Shown: positions 46,993 to 56,467 of the stretch, one piece after another | Numbering within the stretch: position 1 is the stretch's first letter | How the letters are laid out: every line of letters begins with the position of its first letter | Assembly: GCA_964358855.1 (NCBI GenBank) | Contig: CAYHQQ010000008.1 | Span: 1 to 64,000 of the forward strand | Direction: 5' to 3' | DNA from: UBA2396 sp038042175 | GTDB lineage: Bacteria > Planctomycetota > Phycisphaerae > Phycisphaerales > UBA1924 | DNA: 64,000 nt | The notes under the pieces: generated by a model | Seen by the model: only the letters and a program-made list of their open reading frames with translations | Databases searched by the model: none | Told to the model about the DNA's origin: nothing | Program-made: the position numbers and the translations under genes

Positions 46993-49254
46993 CTATGGGA
47001 GAAGGGGTGTTGGGGGCGGTTGCTCAGGCGACTTCGTGGGCTGCTCCATGGCGTCCATCCGCTTGGCAACACGACCATAAACCAGTCCGACCGCGAGCAT
47101 CACCGAGCCGAGCACGAGGAAGCTGACGGTTCGCCACTCGAGAGAGACGGCGGCGAGGTCGTAGAGGACGACTTTGGCCAGGGCGAGTGCCAGGAGGCCA
47201 AGGCCCACGCGGCGGGGCCAAGGTCGATGGATCGCAAAGCCGCCGACGATGAGGGCGATGGCGAGGACGGTCCACCAGACGCTGACGGCGGCGGAGCGGG
47301 CGGTGTTGTCGGTGATGAGGAGTTTGGCGACGCGGGCGATCTCGAAGCTGGTTGAGATGAAGAGCGTGCTGCCGGCGAGCGACCAGGCGATTTCCAGGAA
47401 GACCTTGCGCCGGTAGGGCGAGCCGCACGGGTTGTCGGTGAGCCAGCCCGCGAGCAGGGCGGCGCCGGCGACCAGGAACGAGGACCAGAGGCCGGGGTGG
47501 AGGAAGATCGCGGAGCTGTTGTTGAGCCAACCCTCGGTGATGTAGGTGCCGAGCCAGAGCGCGGCGGTGAAAAGGATGCCGACGCTGGCGGTCCGGTCGA
47601 CCCAGAGTCCCGGCCAGATGCGGCGGATGGACAGGAGGGCGGAGGCGACGACGGGGAGGACGAAGGTGAGGGAGCGGAGCTCGGTCTTGGTGTGGAACCA
47701 GAGGATGAGGGCGAGGGTGGCGCCGGAGATCGCCGAGAGGCGGCCGATGCGCCGGCGCCATGGCGGTGAGATCGGTGCGGGGGCGCCCGTGTTGAAACCG
47801 ATGAGGCGTGCGACGACGAGCCACGCGGCGGCGAGAACGGCGGCGGTCGCCATCCATCGGCTGAGATAGACGCCCTGCACGAGCGTGCCGACGGAGAGTT
47901 GGTCGTCGTTCCAGGAGTCGACGAGTACCAGTGGGAGCGTGGTGACACAAAGGAGCAGCCACGCGTAGATCGCCAGGCTCCAGAGATTGGTGTGACGGGC
48001 CGCGACTGCCGACGCGACGGCGATGAAGCCCCAGGCGGCGAGCCTGAGCCAGCCCGACCAGGCCAGGGCGATGCTCACGGGGACCAGGGCGAGGGCCTGG
48101 CAGGCCAGGACGCAGGCGAGGATCTCGGCGAGCGACGAGGGCCTGGCGAGCAGCGCGCGGATGTTTGGCACGAGTCCCCAGGCCAGGGCGCCCGAGGCGA
48201 TGGCGAGGGTCAGCGGCGCGGTCCAGTCCAGGGCCGCACCCGGGGTGTGCTCGATCGCGAGCACGGAGACGATCACCGCCCAGGCGGTGGCGATGACGGC
48301 GCCGAGAATCGAGCCTTTGGCTGAGTTCTGCGCCAGGAGGGTGTCTTGGGCCCAGATGGTCACCGCACGGCACGCTTCGAGATTGATCAGGGCCCAGGCG
48401 GCGCCGGCAAAGAGCAGGACGGGGGTGAGCGGCAGCGACGCGGTGCCCAGCGCCCACAAGGCGCCGATGATCAGCGTGCCCAGGAGGGCGGTGGTGCGAA
48501 CGCCCGCGAAGTTTGGCCCGCGCCAACCGGTGAGGCCGAGGCCCAGCCCGAGCATCACGGTGAGGTGGATGGGCATGATCCAGGGGGACGGATGGTCCGA
48601 ATCGACGAGAAAGGGCGTGAGGTACCCGGCGACGAGGGCGACGATGCCCACAGAAGCGAACTTCGCGCGGGCGGAGATCGCGATCCCCAGGACTGCGACG
48701 CTCGCGAGCAGGGCGAAGGCGGCGCCGGGTGTGAGCAGGTGGAACGTGTCGAAGGCGACGTAGGCGGAGAGGTACACGACGCCCAGCCCCGCGGCGTTGA
48801 GACCGATGGCGGCCAGGGCGTTGATCTTCTTTCGAACGTACTCGGCGGCGACGAGCATGCAAAGGCCCAGCAGGGCGCCCGCGATGCACTTGACCTCCGG
48901 CGGCACGTGTCCGAACCATCCGCGGCGCCACGCGACGGTGAAGAGGAGTCCCATGCCGATCACGAAGGTCAGAGCGCCGGCGATCGACGCCCAGCGCTGG
49001 CCGATGATCTGCTCGAGATCGGACCAGCTCTGGCGCGGGTCGTCCGCCGGGGACGATGCGCTGTCGGAGTCGGGTGTCGACTTGGCGGCGACGTAGGCGA
49101 TCACCTTTGGAGAGTGGGGATGGTCCTGAACCGCGCTCGGATCGGGGGGGACAGGCGGAAGTGCGTCCATCCACTTGAGGCCGAGCCGCCCTTCGATCCG
49201 GCGGATGCGGGCTTCGAGCTCTTCGAGTCGATCTTGGGGTTCCCCGGTGTCCAT
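46993..49254 (-). CDS. DUF2339 polytopic membrane protein
   Basis: A 753-residue protein started at the ATG at 49254; it begins with a coiled-coil segment (R-L-E-E-L-E-A-R-I-R-R-I-E-G-R-L-G-L-K-W). After a polar linker come about twenty hydrophobic helices starting at W-A-S-I-A-G-A-L-T-F-V-I-G-M-G-L-L-F-T-V, the DUF2339 signature, and W-F-G-H-V-P-P-E-V-K. The family is widespread and of unknown function; domain order and length are typical. The frame extends upstream to 49374, but those residues lack family features. Confidence 0.85.
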   Translation of the reverse strand: MDTGEPQDRLEELEARIRRIEGRLGLKWMDALPPVPPDPSAVQDHPHSPKVIAYVAAKSTPDSDSASSPADDPRQSWSDLEQIIGQRWASIAGALTFVIGMGLLFTVAWRRGWFGHVPPEVKCIAGALLGLCMLVAAEYVRKKINALAAIGLNAAGLGVVYLSAYVAFDTFHLLTPGAAFALLASVAVLGIAISARAKFASVGIVALVAGYLTPFLVDSDHPSPWIMPIHLTVMLGLGLGLTGWRGPNFAGVRTTALLGTLIIGALWALGTASLPLTPVLLFAGAAWALINLEACRAVTIWAQDTLLAQNSAKGSILGAVIATAWAVIVSVLAIEHTPGAALDWTAPLTLAIASGALAWGLVPNIRALLARPSSLAEILACVLACQALALVPVSIALAWSGWLRLAAWGFIAVASAVAARHTNLWSLAIYAWLLLCVTTLPLVLVDSWNDDQLSVGTLVQGVYLSRWMATAAVLAAAWLVVARLIGFNTGAPAPISPPWRRRIGRLSAISGATLALILWFHTKTELRSLTFVLPVVASALLSIRRIWPGLWVDRTASVGILFTAALWLGTYITEGWLNNSSAIFLHPGLWSSFLVAGAALLAGWLTDNPCGSPYRRKVFLEIAWSLAGSTLFISTSFEIARVAKLLITDNTARSAAVSVWWTVLAIALIVGGFAIHRPWPRRVGLGLLALALAKVVLYDLAAVSLEWRTVSFLVLGSVMLAVGLVYGRVAKRMDAMEQPTKSPEQPPPTPLLP

Positions 49255-49555
49255 AAGGATGAAATCGCATCGGCGAGGCGGCTGAAAGTCGGGCGCGGAA
49301 GCGGTGCGACCTCTTTGTGCGAGGAGTGTACCGGAAAGCCCGGCGATCCAGCCGCGTGGGGCGAAACCCCCCATTCACGAGCGTCCAGATTCAATCACAT
49401 CGACCCGCTTGCGTTCGGGCGGCTGAGGGGGACAATACAGGTCCCGGAGGTCCACCCCTCCACATTACTCCGACCATGCGCTAGAGTCCGTACCCCGCCC
49501 AAACATCCCCAGCCCGCGCCCCGGGGCCCCAACTCCGCAGGAGCCTCTGCTCGTC
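49255..49555. other. Divergent intergenic region
   Basis: About 300 bp between the divergent DUF2339 and GH10-like genes. It should hold both promoters; no clear motif, RNA gene or repeat was picked out. Confidence 0.5.
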
Positions 49556-51292
49556 ATGTCTCTCTACCTCGTCTTTGATTCCCAAGGCAAGCCCGCACGT
49601 GAGTTTGTGCTCCAGCACGCGCACGCGTTCGGTCCCGATGATCTGCCGGTGCAGGCGACGATCACGGTCTCGGAGGGGTTCATCACGCTGGACCGGGCCT
49701 CACCCGAGGCGACTGGCCTGTGCGTGCAGATCGAGGTGCCGCCGGTCGATCAGGAGCTTTTGGCCCAGGGGAATCTGGCTTTTGCCTCGTCCAAGACCGA
49801 GGGTGCGATGGGGTTGCTGACGCTCCAGACGGCCCTCCTGCCGCCTCGCGGGGAGCCTTACGTGCTCGCGCTGGAGCTGGCCCGGCGTCAGATCATGCTC
49901 TTTCTGAACAAGCTCGAGGACTGGGGGCTTTTTGATGAGCCCACCGCCGAGCCGGTGCTGCGGGAGTTTGAGCTGGCGCGTCAGTGCTTCACGGCCGCCC
50001 TGGTCGCCTCGCGCAAGACGGCCCCGGCGCACGCCCCCGACCCTCGGGGCGAGGCGCACACGATGGCGATGAAGGCGCTGGCGCTGACGATCGACGCGGG
50101 CGAGCGGCTGGCGGTGCTCGACGCGATGCGACAGCTGCCCTCCAGGCTCAACGGCAAGATGTATCAGGAGGCGATCAGGCACTATGTCCGGGCGACGGCG
50201 GAGACGCCGGCGGCCGGGGCGGCGATCGCGCTGAGCACGGCGACGGGGGTGTTTCTCTCGGGATCGCCGCAGATGGGGATCGCGGTGGAGCCCACGCAGT
50301 TTGCGGAGCCGCTGCACCGGGTGATCCCGCTGATCGCCGACTTTATCTCGATTCCGATGCGGTGGAGCGAGATGGAGCCGACGGAGGGGAAGTACTCGTT
50401 TGTGGGGACGGATCGGTGGATCGAGTGGGCGGTGCGCGGGGCCAAGCTGCCGGTGGTGGCGGGGCCCTTGCTGGATTTCCGGGCCGGGTGCGTGCCCGAG
50501 TGGCTCTCGATCTGGGAGAACGACTACGAGACGCTGCGGGAGCTGGTGGTCGAGCACGTGCAGCAGGTGGTGACGCGGTATCGCCGGACGGTCTCGCGGT
50601 GGACGGTCGCCGGCGGGTTGCACGTCAACAGCAACATCAAGCTTTCGGTCGATCAGGTGATCGACATCACGCGCGTGGCGGTTTCGGTGGTGCGCAAGCT
50701 GCACCCGCAGGCCCGGGTGCAGCTGGGGATCGACGAGCCCTGGGGCGAGTACCACGCCGCCCGCAAGCGTTCGCTCCCGCCGCTGCTGTACGCCGACGCG
50801 ATGATCCAGGTGGGGCTGAACATCGACGCGTTGGGGATCCGCATCGCGATGGGGCAGCACGCGTCGGGCAGGTCGACGCGCGACCTGGCGTCGCTCTCGG
50901 CCCTGCTGGACCGCTATGCCCAGTTCAACCGGCCCATCAGCATCACGGCGGTGGGGGTTCCCAGCGGCATGACGCCCAACACGACGCCCGAGGACGACCG
51001 CCACGAGGGGGGTACTTGGCGCGTGCCTTGGTCGGACGCGTGGCAGGCCGACTGGGCGTCGCAGGCCTTGACGATCATGCTGGCCAAGCCTTACGTTCAG
51101 AGCGTGTGCTGGCAGCAGCTGGCCGACCTGCCGCCCAACGCACCGGGGAGTCTGGCGGGCGAGATGCCGCTGGGCGGGCTGATGACGGCGGGGGGCGTGC
51201 CCAAGGCGTCGATGCAGCGGATGATGGAGATTCACAAGGCGGTGCGGGAGGGGAAGGCCCCCGTGGGCATCGCGAATCTCGGGCAGTTTTGA
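49556..51292 (+). CDS. GH10-like TIM-barrel protein, catalytic residues not found
   Basis: A 578-residue cytosolic protein (no signal peptide). The N-terminal half is an all-beta plus helical region; from about residue 210 it resembles a glycoside hydrolase 10 barrel: F-I-S-I-P-M-R-W-S-E-M-E-P-T-E-G-K-Y-S-F, then W-I-E-W-A-V-R-G-A-K-L-P-V-V-A-G-P-L. In xylanases the acid/base Glu follows W-D-V-V-N-E; here the matching stretch is W-T-V-A-G-G-L-H. The nucleophile strand (usually T-E-L-D) reads I-T-A-V-G-V here. The protein may bind rather than cut polysaccharide, or use another site. Confidence 0.7.
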   Translation: MSLYLVFDSQGKPAREFVLQHAHAFGPDDLPVQATITVSEGFITLDRASPEATGLCVQIEVPPVDQELLAQGNLAFASSKTEGAMGLLTLQTALLPPRGEPYVLALELARRQIMLFLNKLEDWGLFDEPTAEPVLREFELARQCFTAALVASRKTAPAHAPDPRGEAHTMAMKALALTIDAGERLAVLDAMRQLPSRLNGKMYQEAIRHYVRATAETPAAGAAIALSTATGVFLSGSPQMGIAVEPTQFAEPLHRVIPLIADFISIPMRWSEMEPTEGKYSFVGTDRWIEWAVRGAKLPVVAGPLLDFRAGCVPEWLSIWENDYETLRELVVEHVQQVVTRYRRTVSRWTVAGGLHVNSNIKLSVDQVIDITRVAVSVVRKLHPQARVQLGIDEPWGEYHAARKRSLPPLLYADAMIQVGLNIDALGIRIAMGQHASGRSTRDLASLSALLDRYAQFNRPISITAVGVPSGMTPNTTPEDDRHEGGTWRVPWSDAWQADWASQALTIMLAKPYVQSVCWQQLADLPPNAPGSLAGEMPLGGLMTAGGVPKASMQRMMEIHKAVREGKAPVGIANLGQF

Positions 51293-51301
51293 TCGCGGAC
51301 G

Positions 51302-51904
51302 ATGGGGCGTGAAATGTCGCGGGTGTTACGATATGCTTACGACATGACATCGGGACAGCAACCGCAAACTTACGATTGGACCAGGGGCCCGGCACGATGG
51401 GCGGCGGTGGGCGTGCTGGGGGGCGCGTCGCTTGTTGCATCGGTGTGGGCGTACGTTTCGAGCCGCGGTTCTGCGCCGGCCATGGCACCCGTAACACCCG
51501 TGGCGCCCGTCGTTCCGGCTGTTCAGACGCCTCCCGCGGCGGGCCCGACGTTTGTGTTCAATCTGCCGGCGTCACCCTCGCCCAAAGCGGCGGGCGATGC
51601 GCCCGCGCCCCCACCCCTGACCGCGACCGAGACGACCCCGCCCGAGCTTGCGACATCGGTCGATAAGCCAGACGACGCCAAGGAGCAACAGTCGGCGCCG
51701 CCCGCGGGGCGCAAGATCAATATCAATACCGCGACGATTGAGGAGCTGGATCTCCTGCCGGGCATCGGGCGTTCGACGGCACAGAAGATCATCGACTACC
51801 GCATCAAGCACGGCAAGTTCAGGACGATCTCGGAGCTTGACAAGGTCTCGGGCATCGGGCCGGCGAGGCTTGAGCAACTCAGGCCGCTGGTGACGGTTGA
51901 TTGA
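51302..51904 (+). CDS. ComEA-like helix-hairpin-helix membrane protein
   Basis: A 200-residue protein: an N-terminal transmembrane helix (W-A-A-V-G-V-L-G-G-A-S-L-V-A-S-V-W-A-Y), a Pro/Ala-rich linker, and a C-terminal double HhH (I-N-I-N-T-A-T-I-E-E-L-D-L-L-P-G-I-G, then V-S-G-I-G-P-A-R-L). This is the layout of ComEA, the DNA receptor of natural transformation. The 3' end overlaps the convergent BrkB gene by 26 bases. No other competence gene is nearby. Confidence 0.85.
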   Translation: MGREMSRVLRYAYDMTSGQQPQTYDWTRGPARWAAVGVLGGASLVASVWAYVSSRGSAPAMAPVTPVAPVVPAVQTPPAAGPTFVFNLPASPSPKAAGDAPAPPPLTATETTPPELATSVDKPDDAKEQQSAPPAGRKININTATIEELDLLPGIGRSTAQKIIDYRIKHGKFRTISELDKVSGIGPARLEQLRPLVTVD

Positions 51905-53462
51905 GGACCGGTTCCCCCGGCAGGGGCGATTGCGGGGGCGAGGGCCTTGGCGACATGAAGTCGGCGAGGGCCTTGCCATGGATCCAGTGCGTGCGAAGGT
52001 CGCGGAACTGTCGTACCAGCGCGGAGTGTTTGCACGCAGCGGCACCCGAGTTCGCGTCGCCCGCGGCAAGGATGGCCTCTGCGGTGATGGATTCGGGGGG
52101 TCTGGAGAGAGAGAACTCGCGCTCGAGCCCGCCGCCGCCCTCTTGTCGCTCGATGCGATGGAGCAGTCCGGCCGAGGCGAGCTGCTGGAGCACCTCGAGC
52201 ATGACGGGCTCGGTGAGGGCGAACTCGCGGGCGAGCTCGGCGGCGCTGGCGGGAACGCCGTCGCGGAACCGTTCGGCGATCACGACCATCATCGGCAGGG
52301 CGAGCCCGGAGTCGACGATCGCGGGCTCGTCGCGAAGCTCGGGATTGAGGAGGCGTGCGAAGAATCCCGGGCCCCGCTCCTTGGCGTGGCGGAAGGCCTG
52401 CATCGAGTACGAGAGTTCGAGTCCGGTGAGCACGATGAGCCACGTGTAATAGATCCATAGCAGAAAGAGCGGGATGAGCGCGAGCCCGCCGTACAGCTTC
52501 GCGTAGCTGCTGGTGCCGCCGCTTCCCGCGAGCACCACAAAGTGTGCGAAGCCCCACTTGCCAAGCTCCCAAAGGACGGCGGAGAAGAGGGCGCCGCAGA
52601 ACGCGGGCCAGGGACGCACGATCGTGTTGGGCACGGTGATGAAGAGCACGAGGAAGAGCACGGTGCTGATGCTGACGGTGGACACGTACCCGATCGCAAA
52701 GACGAGCGTGTCGTGCATGCCCGAGAGCAGTTCGACTGACTGGGCCCCGGAGGTCACCGCCGATTGCACCTGCGACCCGATCCAGAACGACGCGAAGAGC
52801 ATGAGCGGACCGAGCGTGAGGGTCGTGAAATACTGCGTGAGGCGGTACTTCCAGGGGCGGCCGCCGGGCGCGTGATAGATGTGGTTGAACGCCGTTTCGA
52901 CCTCGACCATCATCGAGAGGGCCGCGTAGAAGAGGGCGAGGAGCCCGACGAACCCGATGGCCTTGAACGGGACGTTGCGCACGCCCACGACCAGCTTGGC
53001 GATCCAGTCGTCCAGGCGGGCCGGAGCCTCCGAATCCTCGCTCTTGCCGGCCTCGATCACGGGCAGGGGGAGTGCGCTCGGTTCTTCCGCGTAGAGAGGT
53101 GACGTGTCCAGCGCGGGCGGGCTGATGGCGATCTCCGAGAGCCCGCTGAACTTGAGCACCTGGGTGACCGCCTCGCGCACCTGATCCTCGCTTCGCGTCG
53201 CACCAAGGAGCACCAGCCCCAGCACCATGATGGGGATGAGGCTGAAGACGGTGCGGAAACTGAGGGCGGCCGCCATGCTGGTGATCTGCAGTCGCAGGGC
53301 GCTGTGGATGGCGATCGAGACGATGCCGATGGGCGAGGCGGGCATGTTGTGTGCCCGGGCGTCGGCGCGGGCGGAGCGCCACAGGCCCAGGGCGGCCCGG
53401 CTCGTCTGCGAGAAGAAAGTCGCCTTGGGACCTGTGCCTTGATTCTTGGGTTGCTCGGACAT
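51879..53462 (-). CDS. YihY/BrkB-family membrane protein
   Basis: A 527-residue inner-membrane protein. The family core is in the first 370 residues: A-A-A-L-S-F-R-T-V-F-S-L-I-P-I-M-V-L, L-A-L-F-Y-A-A-L-S-M-M-V-E-V-E, and paired helices to L-I-P-L-F-L-L-W-I-Y-Y-T-W-L-I-V-L-T-G. The last 150 residues form a soluble winged-helix-like tail (A-A-E-L-A-R-E-F-A-L-T-E-P-V-M-L-E-V-L), seen in several BrkB members. Transport substrate unknown. It overlaps the ComEA-like gene convergently. Confidence 0.85.
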   Translation of the reverse strand: MSEQPKNQGTGPKATFFSQTSRAALGLWRSARADARAHNMPASPIGIVSIAIHSALRLQITSMAAALSFRTVFSLIPIMVLGLVLLGATRSEDQVREAVTQVLKFSGLSEIAISPPALDTSPLYAEEPSALPLPVIEAGKSEDSEAPARLDDWIAKLVVGVRNVPFKAIGFVGLLALFYAALSMMVEVETAFNHIYHAPGGRPWKYRLTQYFTTLTLGPLMLFASFWIGSQVQSAVTSGAQSVELLSGMHDTLVFAIGYVSTVSISTVLFLVLFITVPNTIVRPWPAFCGALFSAVLWELGKWGFAHFVVLAGSGGTSSYAKLYGGLALIPLFLLWIYYTWLIVLTGLELSYSMQAFRHAKERGPGFFARLLNPELRDEPAIVDSGLALPMMVVIAERFRDGVPASAAELAREFALTEPVMLEVLQQLASAGLLHRIERQEGGGGLEREFSLSRPPESITAEAILAAGDANSGAAACKHSALVRQFRDLRTHWIHGKALADFMSPRPSPPQSPLPGEPVLNQPSPAA

Positions 53463-53505
53463 GCGTGCCTTCCACTGCGAACCGACTACTTGTCGCTCAT
53501 CACGG

Positions 53506-54567
53506 CTACTTGTCGCTAATCACCCTGGGCTTGCGGCTCGAGACATCCATGCCGCCCATCATCGGCTGCTCGACCGGGCCGGTCGTCACGACCCGCTGCT
53601 CGGGGGCGGCCGCACGGCCGCCGGTGGCTTCGGAGCGTTTGAGCCCCTTGCGGATGGCGTTGAGTTCGATCTTGTTGAGCTCGCGCCAGCGGCCCATGGC
53701 CAGCTCGCGCAGCTTGAGCCCGCCGATGCCGATGCGGGTGAGGCGCTTGACGGGGTGACCCACGATCTGCAGGGCCGTGAGGATCTCGTCGTCGCGTCCG
53801 ACGCGCACGGTGATCTCAAGCGTGGAGCGTTCGGCCGATGCCGCGGCCACGCGCACATCGAGGTGGACCTTGCGCGAGCGGGTTGTTCGTTCGTCGTCGC
53901 TCCCGCGCCCGCTGTTGCCGCCGGCGGCCAGGCCTGACCGCTTGGGCGTGCGCTTGGTGACGGCTTTGCGGTTGCCGGCCTTTGAGCCGTGCGGACGCGG
54001 GGAGGCGGAAGCCGAGGCTGCGGCGGCCGCCGCTTCTTCCTTGGCCTTCTGAGCATCCTCGTCGATCACGAAGATGCCCTTGGAGAGGGAGCGGATGGTC
54101 TCGCCCTTCATTTGGCCGCGGACGACGGCTTCGTAGATCCTGGTCGCGCCGAACTTGGGGTGCGTCAGGCGATTGACAAGCTCGCCGTCGTTGGTGAAGA
54201 GCATCAACCCCGTCGTGTCAAAGTCCAGCCCGCCCACCGCGACCAGACGCGGCTTGGCCGGGTGATCAATCAGATCGATCGCCCGCGGCCTGTCATCGTC
54301 GGCCCGCTCGCCGGGCTGACCCAGCGTCCGCGTGGGCTTGTTGAGCATGATGTACAGCAGGCGCTCGGGTGGCCGCAGGGGCCTGCCCTGCACTTCGATT
54401 TTGTCGCTCGCGGGGTCGACGAAGATCGGGAGCCGGTCGGCCTTGCGGCCGTTGACCCGCACGAGCCCCTGCTCGATGAGCGCCTCGCACTGGCGTCGGG
54501 CGGCGACGCCGGCGTCGGCCATGACCCGCTGGAGGCGTTCGCCGCGGGCGGGGTTGTTGAGGGGCAT
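53506..54567 (-). CDS. rRNA pseudouridine synthase (RluB/RsuA family)
   Basis: A 353-residue enzyme started at the ATG at 54567 (an ATG at 54585 is an alternative). An S4 domain comes first (R-L-Q-R-V-M-A-D-A-G-V-A-A-R-R-Q, G-L-V-R-V-N-G), then the catalytic domain with Asp in G-G-L-D-F-D-T-T-G-L-M-L-F-T-N-D-G and Y-I-M-L-N-K-P. A low-complexity Ala/Ser/Arg-Lys-rich insert of about 70 residues (about 160-230) splits the catalytic domain before R-V-G-R-D-D-E-I. It would modify 23S or 16S rRNA. The insert is unusual but keeps the frame. Confidence 0.9.
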   Translation of the reverse strand: MPLNNPARGERLQRVMADAGVAARRQCEALIEQGLVRVNGRKADRLPIFVDPASDKIEVQGRPLRPPERLLYIMLNKPTRTLGQPGERADDDRPRAIDLIDHPAKPRLVAVGGLDFDTTGLMLFTNDGELVNRLTHPKFGATRIYEAVVRGQMKGETIRSLSKGIFVIDEDAQKAKEEAAAAAASASASPRPHGSKAGNRKAVTKRTPKRSGLAAGGNSGRGSDDERTTRSRKVHLDVRVAAASAERSTLEITVRVGRDDEILTALQIVGHPVKRLTRIGIGGLKLRELAMGRWRELNKIELNAIRKGLKRSEATGGRAAAPEQRVVTTGPVEQPMMGGMDVSSRKPRVISDK

Positions 54568-54769
54568 GTCCGATGGTTCTCGCATGTGAGAAGGGTATGC
54601 GAGAGCGGGAAGAAGTCCGGTGGGGCGGATTTCGTGAAAATACCCGCCCATTTGGCGAATTGGTGATCGGACCAGCGGTTTGGCTGGCAAGCTTTCAATC
54701 CTGTGATACCTTCGCTCTGTGTTCGCGTTCTCCGGCTGAGGGGAGGGCTTTCAAGAACGGGAGTCCACG

Positions 54770-56467
54770 ATGACGAACCAAGGCATTGGAACCGCGACGA
54801 AGCACGGTGGAGTGCCCGCCGCATCGCACTATCGGCGAAGGTGGCGTTCCGCTCCAAAGTGGCCCTTCCTTGGGTTAGTGTTGTCGATGACGATTGCGGG
54901 CTTGGCGTCGGGACAGATCATGTTTCCACCGGTGAACATTGGGCCTGCCCGGCAGTTGGGTATCGACGGCGAGGACTGGCGTGAGACCGCCATTGGGGGG
55001 AGCCAGACCAATGAAAGCGAATTCGTCGCCATTTGCTACAACGGTCACTTCGCGCTTTCAACTGACGGCGGTGTTCATCAGACTCGGGGCAACACTTCCT
55101 GGAGTTCTGGTGATCCGTTTGTAGCGTGTGGCCCCGGAAGCGGCACCATCTGGATGGGTGGGTTTAGCCCCAGTGACTACCTTGTTCGCCTGACTTACAA
55201 GCTCCCGGACGACGCCACGCTCGGGCTCAACCCGATCTTTGTTCCGTCGATCATCAGCGACAAACCCTCGCTTTGCATCGGCCCGATTCCGGGCGACATG
55301 GGCGTTCATCGGGAACATGTGCTGTTCAACCGCCGCGAAACCGGCATGGGCTCGTGCGCAGTTCCAACCGGCGTCGGTTCATTTTCCGACGCCTTTATCG
55401 AGCCTCCGATTCCGATCGATCCGCAGGCGCAGCCCGTGTTTGTTAGGTATCGAGTCAAACCCGATACGTCGAGCCACGAGTGCGACTATGAGGGGTGGGG
55501 GATCACGGGGGTTGTCCTGAGCGACGGCATCGTGGTTGCGGCCGCCCGAGACGCGAAGCGGTCCAGCGGCACGTTCGTCTACAACCAGGGACGCCCCTAT
55601 GTGGTGCGATCCGAGGACGGCGGCCACCACTGGCTGCCGGACGGTGGAACGCCTGTGAATCTGGAAGGATTTCCACCCATCCAGGCGAACAAGATCTGGG
55701 ATGGCGGACCAGGCGATACGCCCTTTGGCATCGATGGGAGAGCTTCCGCGCCCTCAATCGCGCGCGATCCGAACACCGACTGGATTTACGTCGCGTTCGC
55801 GGCGAGATCAGAGCCGAATGCGGGTACGGTTGAAGGTAATTCTGACCTCTACATCTTCAGAAGCACGAACGGTGGGCAATCCTTTCCCAACGGTGACTAC
55901 GTCCACCTCACCGACGCCATGTTGGGCATTCCGACCGGGCAGATATCGGTCAACGGCCCCGACCAAGTCATGCCCGCGATCACGGTCGATTGCCAGGGCG
56001 GCGTGAACGTCGTCTACTACGACACAAGAAACGATCTTGCCGGAACGCCCTACACGAATGACATGGTTGATGTCTACTACAGCCGCATTACGAACTTCGG
56101 ACTGGCGTCAATGGCCGTGACGACGACACGCTTCACGTCAACGTCGATGTTTGCAGGCGGATTCGGCGATTTCATGACCCTGGCCTCGGCAGGCCCCTCC
56201 GCAAGAGTTCTCTATTCGGCGTATGTCATCACCGTCCCTGAGGGCAATGGTTGGGCGAACGCGAAGAGGTGCTTTCTGCGAAAGATCACTATGAACCTCT
56301 GCCCTCTCTCCGACAGCGGCAATTTCACCGCGAGTGACGCGGGCGCGATTTTGGGCGCAATCGCCGAAGGTGGACCAGGCGGGGACATCCTCGAAGATGG
56401 CACCGTTGATTTTGACGACCTCGAACTATTGTTCTACTGGTGTGAATCCACGGGGGTGTCGCCATGA
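54770..56467 (+). CDS. Secreted beta-propeller-like protein with dockerin-like tail
   Basis: A 565-residue exported protein: signal peptide (L-G-L-V-L-S-M-T-I-A-G-L-A-S-G), a long domain with BNR/sialidase-like repeats (S-T-D-G-G, S-E-D-G-G-H-H-W, R-S-T-N-G-G-Q-S-F), and a C-terminal tail with acidic loops F-T-A-S-D-A-G-A-I-L and G-T-V-D-F-D-D-L-E-L-L-F-Y-W, the planctomycete GC-type dockerin-like pattern. The propeller is probably a lectin or binding scaffold; sialidase active-site residues were not identified. It overlaps the next gene by four bases (ATGA). Confidence 0.75.
   Translation: MTNQGIGTATKHGGVPAASHYRRRWRSAPKWPFLGLVLSMTIAGLASGQIMFPPVNIGPARQLGIDGEDWRETAIGGSQTNESEFVAICYNGHFALSTDGGVHQTRGNTSWSSGDPFVACGPGSGTIWMGGFSPSDYLVRLTYKLPDDATLGLNPIFVPSIISDKPSLCIGPIPGDMGVHREHVLFNRRETGMGSCAVPTGVGSFSDAFIEPPIPIDPQAQPVFVRYRVKPDTSSHECDYEGWGITGVVLSDGIVVAAARDAKRSSGTFVYNQGRPYVVRSEDGGHHWLPDGGTPVNLEGFPPIQANKIWDGGPGDTPFGIDGRASAPSIARDPNTDWIYVAFAARSEPNAGTVEGNSDLYIFRSTNGGQSFPNGDYVHLTDAMLGIPTGQISVNGPDQVMPAITVDCQGGVNVVYYDTRNDLAGTPYTNDMVDVYYSRITNFGLASMAVTTTRFTSTSMFAGGFGDFMTLASAGPSARVLYSAYVITVPEGNGWANAKRCFLRKITMNLCPLSDSGNFTASDAGAILGAIAEGGPGGDILEDGTVDFDDLELLFYWCESTGVSP

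Noticed and set aside
47024..49378. 784-codon minus-strand frame parallel to the DUF2339 gene
   Set aside because: Composition is Arg/Pro/His-rich with no hydrophobic helices; the other frame gives a typical DUF2339 protein.
49700..51235. 511-codon minus-strand frame opposite the GH10-like gene
   Set aside because: Low-complexity Arg/His-rich translation, an artefact of high GC.
51796..53475. 559-codon minus-strand frame parallel to the BrkB gene
   Set aside because: Arg/His/Pro-rich translation without domains; the BrkB frame has clear transmembrane segments.
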